Positions 9,222 to 17,738 are shown, counted from the stretch's first letter. The stretch is DNA of 64,000 bases from Chloroflexota bacterium (GCA_023381515.1 JAMCQI010000053.1:1-64000); one strand, 5' to 3'. A program made the numbers and translations. Notes: generated by a model not told the origin, from the sequence alone.

Positions 9222-9404
9222 TTAGCCATAGGCCTTGGCATTCGCATCACCCTCAAGCCGCTATTGCCTGATGGCGATATCTACACGCGGGCTCGCTATT
9301 CGGCAAATGGATTCTGGATGGCGCTTGGCGCGCCCTGGCTCTTTGTCGCGCTGCATCTTTCCGAGCGAGAAGCTCGCCCCGTCCTCGAACAAGCACCGGA
9401 GTGA
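9222..9404 (+). pseudogene. Possible coding remnant without a start codon
   Basis: Between recN and the next gene lie about 386 bp. One frame (from TAG near 9184 to TGA at 9402-9404) gives protein-like sequence: GLGIRITLKPLLPDGDIYT followed by WMALGAPWLFVALHLSERE. It has amphipathic and membrane-like character, but no ATG, GTG or TTG begins the conserved-looking part. I do not recognise the family. It could be the decayed 3' end of a gene or chance. The rest of the gap (9114-9221 and 9405-9490) shows nothing else. Confidence 0.3.
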
Positions 9405-9499
9405 GCGATCGGAAACACATTATGTAGCCGGTCAGAAACGGCCTGCTCGGCCTCTCGTTATAAATGGCAAATCCGACACCTATCTGGCTGAGGAGGCTT

Positions 9500-9709
9500 A
9501 TGGACAAGAAGCTAATCGGCGAATATCTCGTAGAGGATCACCTTATTAATGCGAATCAGCTCGAAGAGGCACTAGAGCTGCAAGCAGTCACGCTCCAGGG
9601 CGGGACATCCCCCCTTCTCGGCACCGTCTTGGTGCAGATGGGAGTCGTCAAGGAGCAGGATGTCACCTTCGCATTGGAAAAACAGGAACGAGATGAGATG
9701 AGGGCATAA
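9500..9709 (+). CDS. Small stand-alone MshEN/GspE-N-like protein
   Basis: A 69-residue protein beginning MDKKLIGEYLVEDHLINAN. The pattern (IGEYLVEDHLI, a helix with QLEEALELQ, then LLGTVLVQMGVVKEQDVTFALEKQ) matches the repeated helix-turn unit at the N-terminus of type II secretion and type IV pilus ATPases (GspE/MshE). That unit can bind c-di-GMP or partner proteins. Here the ATPase is missing and the protein is only the small domain. Start ATG 9500 was chosen because GAGGAGG lies just upstream (9489-9495); a longer in-frame start at 9464 lacks such a site. A strong terminator follows, so it is the last gene of its unit. Confidence 0.7.
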   Translation: MDKKLIGEYLVEDHLINANQLEEALELQAVTLQGGTSPLLGTVLVQMGVVKEQDVTFALEKQERDEMRA

Positions 9710-9732
9710 AACGCTCCTGGGATTTTTTAGGT

Positions 9733-9776
9733 AATGGCTCGCCAACCTGACAGTGGGCGAGCCATTGTGTTTTTCT
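9733..9776 (+). terminator. Intrinsic terminator
   Basis: AATGGCTCGCC (9733-9743) pairs over 11 bp with GGCGAGCCATT (9756-9766) around a 12-nt loop, followed by GTGTTTTTC. It ends the transcript of the small MshEN-like gene. Confidence 0.85.
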
Positions 9777-9828
9777 CACTTGCCATTCAACTCGGCGCTC
9801 CGCGAGCGCGTGAGCAAGTCCAGAGCCC

Positions 9829-10752
9829 TCACTCCACCCGCGTCACGATCACGCTCGCAGCGCCGGATTGTGTGAGGGCGCTCACCACCCGTTCCCGCGC
9901 TTGCTCTTCGACGAGCGCGATGATATTGCCTCCACGGCCGCCGCCTGACAGTTTGGCCCCGTTAGCACCTGCCCGCCGGGCTGCTTCAATCAAACGCTCT
10001 ATCTCCGGAGAGGATACCCCCATCTCGCGCAAAAGCTCTTGGTTCCGGTTCATTAGCTGTCCCAGGTCGGCCGGCGACCGGCCCTCGATCCGATTTCTAG
10101 CCTCACGGACAATTTCCCCAACCTGATCGAACATTGTCTCGTAGCGAGTCTTGTCCGCTTCCCATAACCGTCGCACGTCGCCAACGGTGATCAGGGTTGG
10201 ACTGGGGATGCCGGTATCTGCAATCGCGAGGTGAAAAGGAGTGGCCGTTCGAAAGCGCTCGAATGGCTTGCCTCTGACGTAGTAGATGGGCTCGGCAAAG
10301 GCGACGACGGTATTATCGACACCGCTCGGGGTCCCGTGATGCAACTTCTCCACCTCGAACGCAAGGGCGGATGCCTGTTCTCGAGAAAGGTCCCGGCCAT
10401 AGTATCGGGCAATCGCCCGTGCAGTCGCGACGGAAACCGCCGCGCCGCTCCCCAGTCCGCGTGCGACGGGGATCGTCGAGCGGACGCGCACGCTCAGGCC
10501 TCTCGGCTCGATGCCAAGCGCGGCACAGGTCAAGCGGATAATCGCCGCGATCGGGTCGGTCGGAGGCACATCGGCCATGTCGTATTCGCGGCCGATATCC
10601 GCGGCGTCGATTCTGACTTGCGTCCCTCGCCACTCTTCGACGGAGACTTGTGTTTCGACCTGGAAGACGGGAACAGCGATCGCGGGGCGTCCGTACACGA
10701 CGGCATGTTCGCCAAAAAGAATGATTTTCCCAGGCGCAGTTGCCATAACCAT
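9829..10752 (-). CDS. mvk: Mevalonate kinase
   Basis: GHMP-family kinase of 307 residues that phosphorylates mevalonate in the mevalonate route to isoprenoids. Evidence: the N-terminal APGKIILFGEHAVVYGRPA (motif 1 with the EHAVVYG core), the P-loop-like motif PVARGLGSGAAVSVATARA near residue 100, and the C-terminal motif KLSGGGRGGNIIALV near residue 275. A mevalonate pathway is unusual in bacteria but known in several Chloroflexota. No other pathway gene is nearby. Start could be the third codon ATG at 10746; neither has a strong ribosome-binding site. It is divergent from the CNNM/CBS gene. Confidence 0.92.
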   Translation of the reverse strand: MVMATAPGKIILFGEHAVVYGRPAIAVPVFQVETQVSVEEWRGTQVRIDAADIGREYDMADVPPTDPIAAIIRLTCAALGIEPRGLSVRVRSTIPVARGLGSGAAVSVATARAIARYYGRDLSREQASALAFEVEKLHHGTPSGVDNTVVAFAEPIYYVRGKPFERFRTATPFHLAIADTGIPSPTLITVGDVRRLWEADKTRYETMFDQVGEIVREARNRIEGRSPADLGQLMNRNQELLREMGVSSPEIERLIEAARRAGANGAKLSGGGRGGNIIALVEEQARERVVSALTQSGAASVIVTRVE

Positions 10753-10783
10753 TGTCAGCTAGGCACCAGAGCGATTCCAGTTA

Positions 10784-10792
10784 TGCTATAAT
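10784..10792 (+). promoter_or_regulatory. Extended -10 promoter for the CNNM/CBS gene
   Basis: TGCTATAAT (10784-10792) is a perfect extended -10 element 20 bp ahead of the ATG at 10812. No convincing -35 is seen, which is normal for extended -10 promoters. Confidence 0.55.
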
Positions 10793-10811
10793 GATAGTGA
10801 GGAGTCGTAAA

Positions 10812-12134
10812 ATGAATCCAGACCTAGCGCGGATGCTTCTCCAGCTTGGGGCCATGGTTGCTCTGGTGCTCCTTAACGGCTTTTTCGTTTCCGTCGAGTT
10901 CGCCTACGTGACGGTCCCTCGAACACGTATTCAGCAACTGGCCGCCAAAGGGGACCTCCGCGCGGCAATCGTCCAACGCCTGACCTCCGACACCGATCGC
11001 GTCCTGGCCGCGGCACAGCTCGGGGTGACGCTTGCGAGCCTCGGGCTCGGTTGGGTTGGCGAGAACACGGCGAGTGAACTGATTCGTTTGGCTTTTGCCA
11101 ATCTCCCGCCGGCTTTTTCCGGTGCGATCGCCTATGGAATTGGGCTGGTCATCGCGTTCGTTCTCATTTCGTCTTTTCAGATCATTCTCGGAGAGCAAAC
11201 TCCCAAGATCATGGCGATCAACCGCCCGGACCGCGTCGCACTCTCCTCGGCGCGGGTATTGTCCGCGTTTAACCGGATCATGGGACCTTTTATCGCCGTG
11301 CTCGACAATGCCACAACGGCCGTTGTGCAACTGCTGGGCGTTCCGCCCGTAGGAGCGCATCATACGATCTACAGCGTCGAGGAACTAGAGGAACTGATTT
11401 CAGAGACCCAGCAGCGGGGAGAGTTGGAAGCCAGCGAAAAGGAGATGATCCACAATGTCTTTGAGTTCGGCGACCGGCTCGTGCGCGAAGTGATGATCCC
11501 ACGTCCAGACATGATCGCGTTAGAGGAGCATACCACCGTTGACGAGTTTCTGCAAACGTTCAAAGAGGTGAGCCACGCGCGTTTTCCGATTTATGCCGAG
11601 AACATAGACAATATCACCGGTTTTGTCGCCATCAAAGATATCCTGCGAGCGATCGCGGCGGAAGGAAATGAAGTGCGCGGACAAGCGCTCCGAGCGTTCG
11701 CGCGGCCCGCAAAATTCGTGCCTGAAGCGAAGAGGGTGGGAAAGCTCTTTGCAGAGATGCAAAAGCAAAAGACGCAGCTTGCCATCGTAATTGACGAATA
11801 CGGCGGGACCGCCGGAATGGTGACGCTCGAAGAACTCATCGAGGAAATTGTCGGCCGGCTCTCCGACGAACTGGCGCATGAACCACCTCCGGTCGAAGCC
11901 ATCGACGAGCGGACGACTTTGGTGGACGCGCAAATGCGCGTGGAGGAGGTCAATGAGGAGCTCGGGCTGCATCTTGCGGAGAGCCCGGACTATGAAACGG
12001 TGGCCGGCCTGGTTCTTTACATCGCCGGCCATATCCCCAAACAAGGGGAGCAGCTACGAATAGACAAGGTGCAGATTACGGTAACGCGTATGGATGGTTT
12101 AAAAATCGACCAGGTCAAGATCCAACGGCTGTGA
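10812..12134 (+). CDS. HlyC/CorC family membrane protein (CNNM domain plus CBS pair)
   Basis: Putative magnesium/cobalt efflux or membrane-stress protein of 440 residues. Order: N-terminal CNNM (DUF21) domain with hydrophobic segments (for example MVALVLLNGFFVSVEFAYV) to about residue 190; CBS pair from about 210 (LVREVMIPRPDMIALEEH, then GFVAIKDILRA); and a C-terminal CorC/HlyC-associated domain (IDERTTLVDAQMRVEEVNEE). Start ATG 10812 has GAGGAG seven bases upstream and an extended -10 promoter. A longer in-frame start at 10752 is unlikely because it would overlap the promoter. Confidence 0.92.
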   Translation: MNPDLARMLLQLGAMVALVLLNGFFVSVEFAYVTVPRTRIQQLAAKGDLRAAIVQRLTSDTDRVLAAAQLGVTLASLGLGWVGENTASELIRLAFANLPPAFSGAIAYGIGLVIAFVLISSFQIILGEQTPKIMAINRPDRVALSSARVLSAFNRIMGPFIAVLDNATTAVVQLLGVPPVGAHHTIYSVEELEELISETQQRGELEASEKEMIHNVFEFGDRLVREVMIPRPDMIALEEHTTVDEFLQTFKEVSHARFPIYAENIDNITGFVAIKDILRAIAAEGNEVRGQALRAFARPAKFVPEAKRVGKLFAEMQKQKTQLAIVIDEYGGTAGMVTLEELIEEIVGRLSDELAHEPPPVEAIDERTTLVDAQMRVEEVNEELGLHLAESPDYETVAGLVLYIAGHIPKQGEQLRIDKVQITVTRMDGLKIDQVKIQRL

Positions 12135-12194
12135 TAGCGGCTGGGGCCTCGTCCCTCTTCTAATGAAGCCACTTGTTCGATTGGTGGAGGTTTC

Positions 12195-12914
12195 TTATTC
12201 TGAGCGGGAGATGGAGGAGACCCCGGAAGATTGACCGCGGTCAATTTTGGGGTTGCCCGCGTAGATGAGGTGCGAAGCACCGCTCAAGTTATAGGCAAGA
12301 TTGTTCCTGACATGCACCGTGGCCGTGGAGGCCCCGCTTAATTCCATATCCGCCGCTTCGGCGGCAAGATCTCGCAGCGTGGCCTTGCTAGCGCCGCTCA
12401 CATTAACCGTCATCGTTTTCACAGAACCCTTCAGTGTCACCTGAGAGGCGCCGCTGACTTGCATCCGCGCGTTCCCCATGTCCATCGCACCGTTCAGGCG
12501 GCTCGCGCCTGACACGTCCAGATGAAGATCCCTCGTAGAGCTAAAGCCGCTCAGGCTCGCGCGCGTCGCGCCGCTTAGCCGAAGTTCGTCGAGTGCGGGC
12601 ATTTGAATATCGGCTCTCAAGGTGGCGGGGCGGATGCCGCGACCCGGCGTCGAATCCGTATAGATGCGGAGAGTGGACCCCTCCTTCACAATCTTGATAT
12701 AGTCAAACAAGTTGTCATCTGCGGACACGGTCACTTGAAACGAGTCGCCTCGAACCAAGTTGACCTGGAACGCACTTGCCGCGTCCACCCCGGTAAAGTC
12801 GGACAACGGATATTCTTTGGAAATAACCCGTCCCGAGCCGGCGATTCCACCCCCGAATGTGCAACCGGAAAGGACGAGGGCTGCGCAGATTGCTAACACG
12901 AGTGCCCCGTTCAT
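12195..12914 (-). CDS. Lipoprotein with GIN/DUF2807 auto-adhesin-type beta domain
   Basis: A protein of 239 residues with a lipoprotein signal (VLAICAALVLSGC at the N-terminus, lipobox LSGC). The single domain of repeating beta strands has the family hallmarks: SDFTGVDAASAFQVNLVRG near residue 40, then repeated SGAS steps (LDVSGASRL, MQVSGASQV, VNVSGASKA, MELSGASTA) that mark turns of a beta helix. Family members are surface or envelope proteins of unknown function. It is the last gene of the minus-strand operon with the ECF sigma factor, 64 bp after the bactofilin-like gene, which suggests an envelope response role. Confidence 0.85.
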   Translation of the reverse strand: MNGALVLAICAALVLSGCTFGGGIAGSGRVISKEYPLSDFTGVDAASAFQVNLVRGDSFQVTVSADDNLFDYIKIVKEGSTLRIYTDSTPGRGIRPATLRADIQMPALDELRLSGATRASLSGFSSTRDLHLDVSGASRLNGAMDMGNARMQVSGASQVTLKGSVKTMTVNVSGASKATLRDLAAEAADMELSGASTATVHVRNNLAYNLSGASHLIYAGNPKIDRGQSSGVSSISRSE

Positions 12915-12944
12915 TTTAAACTCCCCCTCTCCAATTACGGAGCC

Positions 12945-12972
12945 AGGAGAGAGGCCTGAGCGCCTCTCTCCT
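12945..12972. repeat. Perfect inverted repeat in the envelope operon
   Basis: AGGAGAGAGGC (12945-12955) and GCCTCTCTCCT (12962-12972) form an 11-bp stem with a 6-nt loop, between the two last genes of the minus-strand operon. No U-tract follows in either direction. It may stabilise the upstream message or be an intergenic repeat element. Confidence 0.6.
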
Positions 12973-12978
12973 AGAGAC

Positions 12979-14022
12979 CTAGGTTGATGGGGTCATGTCG
13001 CCGGACGCAGGAGGCGGCGGTGGCGTCACTGGGGCGAGCGCCTGCGGCATCGCCGGAGGATACGCCTGGGTCCCAAAGCGGGAAAGGATGACCGCGCCCA
13101 GCCCGAGCATGCCGACGAAAAGTGAGATGAGCCAACCCAAGATTGGAACCGCGCCCAGAACTGCCAGCAAGATCACCCCGACGATGACGGCGACGATAGG
13201 CAGAATCTCGTGCACCTTGAAACCTTCCAGGACTTTTTCCCCAACAAATCGCCCCAGCGCGACCCATCCAAAGAGCCATGCGACGGCAAGCGCCAGGAGC
13301 AGCAGGACCGCGAACGGGATTCCGATGATGACAATCACCAGAAGGATCGTGAGCATCGGTGCGACGAGCAGAGTGAGACAGCCGACGCCGAGACTGGGGA
13401 GAGCCGATTTTTCGGCGACATCACTCACCCTACGCGTTTCGTTCGGTAGGAAGACAACCGTAAGCGCACCGAGCGCAGCCAGAGCAAGAGCTGTCACGAC
13501 GCCGCGCACAAAACCAAACATGATCCCGGTCACGCCGGATGCAAACGAGTACCAGATGGGATAAGGAAAGCCTCGAAAACTGGTCCCCGCGCCATTCGTA
13601 ATTCCACCCCGAACGGTCGCGCCTTGTTTCACGTTCGTGCTGCCGCCGATCGCCGCGACGGTACCCTCCACCACCGCACCCGGTTCGAGCGTCGCCGTCC
13701 CGCCAAAGACCACAACTCCATGGTCTACTTGTCCGGAGATGTCTGCATTTCCGCCAAAAATGACAATATCGTTGCCTACGTGCGTTCCCTCCTCCAGGAC
13801 TAGATCTCCGCCGAAAGAGACAATGTCGCGTGAAACCGTCGTACCGCTGGCAATTCTTGCACCGCAGCCAAACAAAATGACATTGCGCGGCGAATATCCC
13901 TGGACGACCGTGGTTCCACCCATGCAGACGTGGTCGCCCGGGTTTGGTCCTTGGGCAAAGATCGGGGTAGCCAGAAAAGACATCAAAACAATAGCAATCA
14001 ATACGACGAGCAAGCGTTTCAT
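12979..14022 (-). CDS. Membrane protein with bactofilin-like polymer-forming domain
   Basis: A protein of 347 residues. A signal peptide (MKRLLVVLIAIVLMSFLATP) is followed by a short-period beta-helical region rich in GG/GT steps (FGGDLVLEEGTHVGNDIVIF, GGTATLEPGAVVEGTVAAI) to about residue 140. Four or five membrane spans follow from about residue 165 (FVRGVVTALALAALGALTVV, then VGVILLAVLGAVPILGWLIS), with a Pro-rich tail. The first half resembles polymer-forming bactofilin-type repeats. Start ATG 14022 is chosen for GGAGG just upstream; an extension to 14103 lacks a signal sequence. It lies 20 bp after the sigma-partner gene in the same operon. Confidence 0.78.
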   Translation of the reverse strand: MKRLLVVLIAIVLMSFLATPIFAQGPNPGDHVCMGGTTVVQGYSPRNVILFGCGARIASGTTVSRDIVSFGGDLVLEEGTHVGNDIVIFGGNADISGQVDHGVVVFGGTATLEPGAVVEGTVAAIGGSTNVKQGATVRGGITNGAGTSFRGFPYPIWYSFASGVTGIMFGFVRGVVTALALAALGALTVVFLPNETRRVSDVAEKSALPSLGVGCLTLLVAPMLTILLVIVIIGIPFAVLLLLALAVAWLFGWVALGRFVGEKVLEGFKVHEILPIVAVIVGVILLAVLGAVPILGWLISLFVGMLGLGAVILSRFGTQAYPPAMPQALAPVTPPPPPASGDMTPST

Positions 14023-14041
14023 TTCACACCTCCCACCGAAT

Positions 14042-14440
14042 CTAGGTGAGCTGACGTTGGGAAGAACCGGCGACAATGTGGGCCCAGACAAAGGTGAGCC
14101 CAAGGACGAAGAGGGCGTACCCGAGCAGTTGAATACCCTGTAGGCTCAGAAGCGCCAGCCCGAATTCGCCTAGCGCCAAGGCATAGGGAAGCAAGGTCAC
14201 CAAAAGCTGCACGGCGACATCCGGGATGATATAGAGACCGGAGAGCAGCTGCAAGAGCCAGGCCACTAGGGCCGCGAGAGGAATAGCGGCCGCGATGACG
14301 AGCAACCCAACGCCGATCCAGGCACGGCGCTGCGCCTCCGCACGTTGACGTTCCTCAATGCGGGCCATAACCCGGGCCGTAAAACCCGGTGCAGGCGAGA
14401 TCATTCTTGGCCTAACCTCTGACCCTTCCATTCTCTGCAT
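14042..14440 (-). CDS. Small membrane protein partnered with an ECF sigma factor (putative anti-sigma)
   Basis: A protein of 132 residues. The N-terminal 40 residues are soluble (SPAPGFTARVMARIEERQRA), followed by two or three membrane spans (VGLLVIAAAIPLAALVAWLL and LLVTLLPYALALGEFGLALL). The N-terminal PGF-x-x-RVMARI segment is typical of the stretch that precedes the membrane span in anti-sigma factors, but the zinc-binding HxxxCxxC module is absent. It starts 11 bp after the sigma-factor stop, with GGGGAG upstream. Operon position makes anti-sigma function likely, though by a zinc-free mechanism. Confidence 0.6.
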   Translation of the reverse strand: MQRMEGSEVRPRMISPAPGFTARVMARIEERQRAEAQRRAWIGVGLLVIAAAIPLAALVAWLLQLLSGLYIIPDVAVQLLVTLLPYALALGEFGLALLSLQGIQLLGYALFVLGLTFVWAHIVAGSSQRQLT

Positions 14441-14451
14441 CGCCCACTCCC

Positions 14452-15051
14452 CTACAACACGCGGATGATGCGTGTGCTCGATGCTGCCCTGTCGTCGTCC
14501 GTGCCCGACATTTCTTGTGCCAACAGCTTGCGCGCACGGTGCAGCTTCACTTTGACCGCACCGACTGAATCGCCCGTCGTCCGCGCAATCTCCTCAATCG
14601 ACTGATCGTGCCAGTAGCGCAGCACAACCACCAACCGGTAGGCGGGCGCAAGACGCTCCAGCAGTTGCTCAATTTGCCGCTCACTCTCATGCTTCAGGGC
14701 CTCGTCGTCAGGCTCCGGCGAGTCGCTCAACAGCACCTCGCTCAATCCCTCATCTTCAATCGAGAGCCAAGTCAAACGGCGACGACGCAGCCGATCAATG
14801 CAATAATGTGCGGCGATGGAAAGCAGCCAGGTGGCGAAAGACTGCTCTGGACGAACTCGCTTGAGTTGACCAAAAGCCCGCAAAAACGTTTCCTGCGCTG
14901 CGTCCTCGGCATCATTTGCATTTCCCAGCATTCGGTACGCCAAGTTATAGACCGGTATCTGATACTTGTCTACCAGTCTGGAAAACGCGTTCCGATCACC
15001 TTGCTGCGCTCGTCCTACGAGCAAACGGTCTTGCGCCGTTTCCAACGTCAC
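14452..15051 (-). CDS. RNA polymerase ECF sigma-70 family factor
   Basis: A protein of 199 residues. Region 2 is seen as YQIPVYNLAYRMLGNANDAE followed by DAAQETFLRAFGQL near residues 30-65, with the -10 reading part ATWLLSIAAHYCIDRLRRRR. Region 4 is near residues 125-175 (LAPAYRLVVVLRYWHDQSIE, then TTGDSVGAVKVKLHRARKLL). It heads a four-gene minus-strand operon with a membrane partner, a bactofilin-like protein and a GIN-domain lipoprotein. This is the usual layout for a sigma factor that senses cell-surface stress and controls its own operon. The inducing signal cannot be read from sequence. Confidence 0.93.
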   Translation of the reverse strand: MTLETAQDRLLVGRAQQGDRNAFSRLVDKYQIPVYNLAYRMLGNANDAEDAAQETFLRAFGQLKRVRPEQSFATWLLSIAAHYCIDRLRRRRLTWLSIEDEGLSEVLLSDSPEPDDEALKHESERQIEQLLERLAPAYRLVVVLRYWHDQSIEEIARTTGDSVGAVKVKLHRARKLLAQEMSGTDDDRAASSTRIIRVL

Positions 15052-15132
15052 CTCACATCAGGCGCCGCGCGTCTTTAGACGGTGAATTGTGACGCCTGAT
15101 TTCACTCTATCTACGTGGAAGGAGAAAGAAGG

Positions 15133-15716
15133 TTACAGCCCGGGGCCAGCCGGTGCGAGGACTGCCGGCGTCGGTAGTGCCGTCGCAGCCAGATACCCCT
15201 CCGTCCAAACGGTCGACTCGAACGCCTGATACAGGCCGGCGATAAAGGCCAGAATGATCAGCGTGGGTATGCCAAACAGGATGCCGGCGGCCACCCCGCT
15301 CGCGACCGAATCCGCCGCGGCGGCGAATCACGCCTGCGCGCACGAAGAACTCGTAGAACGGCGGATGACGATGGCGACTGCGGCTATGCACAAAATAGTA
15401 AAGCAAATCAATAGAATCGAACCAAAGAGGCCCGAGAAAACAAGCCCAATCAGCTGGCCCGGTGTTTCGCCCTGACCGGAGCGGATCAAAGGCAATAGCG
15501 AAACGAAAAAGGGCGCCGCGGCCATGAAGATGACGAGGATCGATAACAGGGCGAGCGGAATGTTGATCAGCAAGGCAATTCCGAGGAGAGGCCAAAATTG
15601 AGGCCCGGATGGCCGCCAGAGCCTCCCGTGACGGCGAGCAGGAATCCAAAGAGCCAGAGTGCCCGATCGCGCCGCGTGATTTCGAAAGCACGCGCGAGGA
15701 TTCTGCCGTAATCGAT
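15133..15716 (-). pseudogene. Frameshifted gene for a Chloroflexota-type polytopic membrane protein
   Basis: Three reading frames on the minus strand each carry a piece of one membrane protein. N-terminal piece (from 15716): DYGRILARAFEITRRDRALW followed by LFGFLLAVTGGSGGHPG. Middle piece: LLGIALLINIPLALLSILVI, then LIGLVFSGLFGSILLICFT. C-terminal piece, ending at TAA 15133-15135: GVAAGILFGIPTLIILAFIA, then TEGYLAATALPTPAVL. This order matches a family of about 280-330 residues. At least two frameshifts, and probably internal loss, separate the pieces. The expected start methionine is an ATC codon (15714-15716) behind GAGG. Either the gene is dead or the assembly has errors here. Confidence 0.72.
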
Positions 15717-15796
15717 GGTGACCTCGTGACAACGACGTGAGATCTGCGTTCAAGGTTCCTGGTTGAGGGTTTCAGGTTAAGGGGCGAGGCTGGGAA

Positions 15797-16411
15797 TTAT
15801 GCCAATTTGGTCGGGTCTCGTGTTGCCTCGGCGACAAGTCGGTGAGGGATGGCGCGATAACGGCCCCAGTCGCGCCATTCCTCGGGCAACTGCTCCAGGC
15901 TTTCGGCAACTCGGGTCAACTCTGACCATGGAACCTCTCGGAATTCGCTGATCCGCTCTTTCAAATCGTATACGTGCGGTTCCGCGCTCGAAAGCTCCAT
16001 TAAAAAGATGTACGAGACATATGGAGCGCTCTCGCCGCCATTCTGAAATCCGTACTCGACAAGGCCCAGCAGCCGCACGGGCTTGAGATCCAACCCGGTT
16101 TCTTCGTAGACCTCGCGCGCGACGGCGGCTTCGACCTTTTCACCCAGCCGTATCCCGCCTGAGAGAAGCCGGTAGGCCGTAGGCGGATAAAAACTCTTGA
16201 TATGCAAAAGAACGCGCTCGCCTGGGCGCGGCAGAACTAGGACCGCTTCGCCTCGCCGTTTCTTCAAGCGCTTGCGTGCCTCCTCGAGTGTATTGGCCGA
16301 TACTTCAAAACCTCGCAACCATTGAATAGGCTCTCCATAGCGTTGGACGAGGTTGGCGAGTTCCTGTGGGTCGACAAGAGATGATGCCAGTGGGTTCACA
16401 AAATTCTGCAT
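15797..16411 (-). CDS. NUDIX hydrolase
   Basis: Hydrolase of 204 residues. The NUDIX box is complete: it starts at the GG of LLSGGIRLGEK and continues to REVYEETGL, satisfying G-x5-E-x7-REUxEExGU (near residues 115-140). The N-terminal 90 residues and the C-terminal stretch (FREVPWSELTRVAESLEQLP) are usual decorations. The substrate (a nucleoside diphosphate linked to some other moiety) cannot be told from sequence. Two in-frame starts exist; AGGGA lies at good distance from the ATG at 16411 but too close to the one at 16417. It is divergent from the MFS gene. Confidence 0.88.
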   Translation of the reverse strand: MQNFVNPLASSLVDPQELANLVQRYGEPIQWLRGFEVSANTLEEARKRLKKRRGEAVLVLPRPGERVLLHIKSFYPPTAYRLLSGGIRLGEKVEAAVAREVYEETGLDLKPVRLLGLVEYGFQNGGESAPYVSYIFLMELSSAEPHVYDLKERISEFREVPWSELTRVAESLEQLPEEWRDWGRYRAIPHRLVAEATRDPTKLA

Positions 16412-16465
16412 TGACATTCCCTATGAATCAAGGTATAGTCACGCCGTCCGGCCGCCGGAGACGAC

Positions 16466-17689
16466 ATGTATCCACGCCTTTCGAACCTAGTCAGTGAGTT
16501 CCCTCGCCAGTTCTGGGTCCTTTTTGGCGGTACGCTGGTCAACGGGATAGGGAGCGGGATGGTGTTCCCATTCCTCACCCTCTATCTTTATCAGCATCTG
16601 GCGATCTCGATGACCTATGTGGGCGCTTTGTTGGCGGTATGGTTCGGGAGTTCGTTGGTCGGGGGCCTGATCGGCGGCTCGCTCAGCGATCAGTTTGGCC
16701 GCAAACGACTCATGGCGTTGAGTCTTCTGCTCGGCGCGCTGCTTATTCCCCTCTTTGGGCTGGCCGATTCCCTCTTTTCCGCCCTCGGCATCATAATGGC
16801 AGCCGGAGTCTCTACCGCGATGTACCAGCCCGCGCGAGATGCGATGATTGCCGACCTGGTCGAACAAGACAAGCGGGCGCAGGCCTACAGCCTCATCCGC
16901 ATCGTCTCCAATCTAGGAATCGCGATTGGACCCGCCGTTGGCGGTTTCCTCGCATCGCGCTCGTACATGCTCTCCTTCCTGCTCTGTGCCGCGGCCTCGT
17001 TCGTCTTCTTTGTCGCGGTCCTCACGCTGACCCAAGAGACACAACCTTTAACAAGGTCCGCTCACGCGCGCCAGCCCGGGGTCGGCGGCCTGGCGAACGT
17101 CTTGCACGATGGGCTCTTTGTCCTCTTCTGCCTGGCGCTCACAGTGACGACCATCGCCTACGCACCGATGTTGACAGTTCTGCCCGTGTACATGAAAGAA
17201 CAGTTCGCTCTCGGCGAGACGTTTTTCGGCTGGGTGATGACGACAAATGCCGGCCTCGTCGTTTTGCTTCAATACCCCATCACGCGCGCGACTGCAAGAT
17301 TCCCTCGTTTTGGTCTAATAGCCGCCGGATCCGTTCTCTATGGCCTCGGAATCGCGAGTGTCTGGCTCGGAACTGAATTCCCCCATTTTGTCCTGGCCAT
17401 GGCAGTGATGACTCTGGGCGAGATGCTCGTCAGCCCGAACATGGTAGCAGTCACGGCCGACCTCGCTCCCTCCTCATTGCGTGGTAGTTACATGGGTGTC
17501 CTCGGCCTGGTGGTCAGCGTCGGCTTTGGACTTGGCCCCCTCATCGGAGGGGTGATCAACGACCAAGTTGCCCCTCGTGCGGTCTGGCCGATCATGGGCC
17601 TGACGGCGATTGCTGTTGCGCTCGTGTACCTGCTCATCGGCCGCCGTATGGTCCCACTCCGCGCCGCTCGCACGACTCTATCTGCGTAG
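16466..17689 (+). CDS. Major facilitator superfamily (MFS) transporter
   Basis: A protein of 407 residues with about 12 membrane spans in two halves. The MFS signature between spans 2 and 3 is present as GSLSDQFGRKRLMALSLLLG near residue 75. A second-half counterpart loop lies near RATARFPRFGLIAAGSVLYG. VRIVSNLGIAIGPAVGGFLA-like sequence marks span 5. The set of motifs is that of drug-efflux-type MFS proteins (DHA1 group), but the substrate is unknown. Start ATG 16466 follows GGAGACGAC. It converges with surE. Confidence 0.9.
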   Translation: MYPRLSNLVSEFPRQFWVLFGGTLVNGIGSGMVFPFLTLYLYQHLAISMTYVGALLAVWFGSSLVGGLIGGSLSDQFGRKRLMALSLLLGALLIPLFGLADSLFSALGIIMAAGVSTAMYQPARDAMIADLVEQDKRAQAYSLIRIVSNLGIAIGPAVGGFLASRSYMLSFLLCAAASFVFFVAVLTLTQETQPLTRSAHARQPGVGGLANVLHDGLFVLFCLALTVTTIAYAPMLTVLPVYMKEQFALGETFFGWVMTTNAGLVVLLQYPITRATARFPRFGLIAAGSVLYGLGIASVWLGTEFPHFVLAMAVMTLGEMLVSPNMVAVTADLAPSSLRGSYMGVLGLVVSVGFGLGPLIGGVINDQVAPRAVWPIMGLTAIAVALVYLLIGRRMVPLRAARTTLSA

Positions 17690-17738
17690 CCCGCGCCCCA
17701 GATGACGCCACCCCATCTACGCGGTGCCCTCTGAACGA

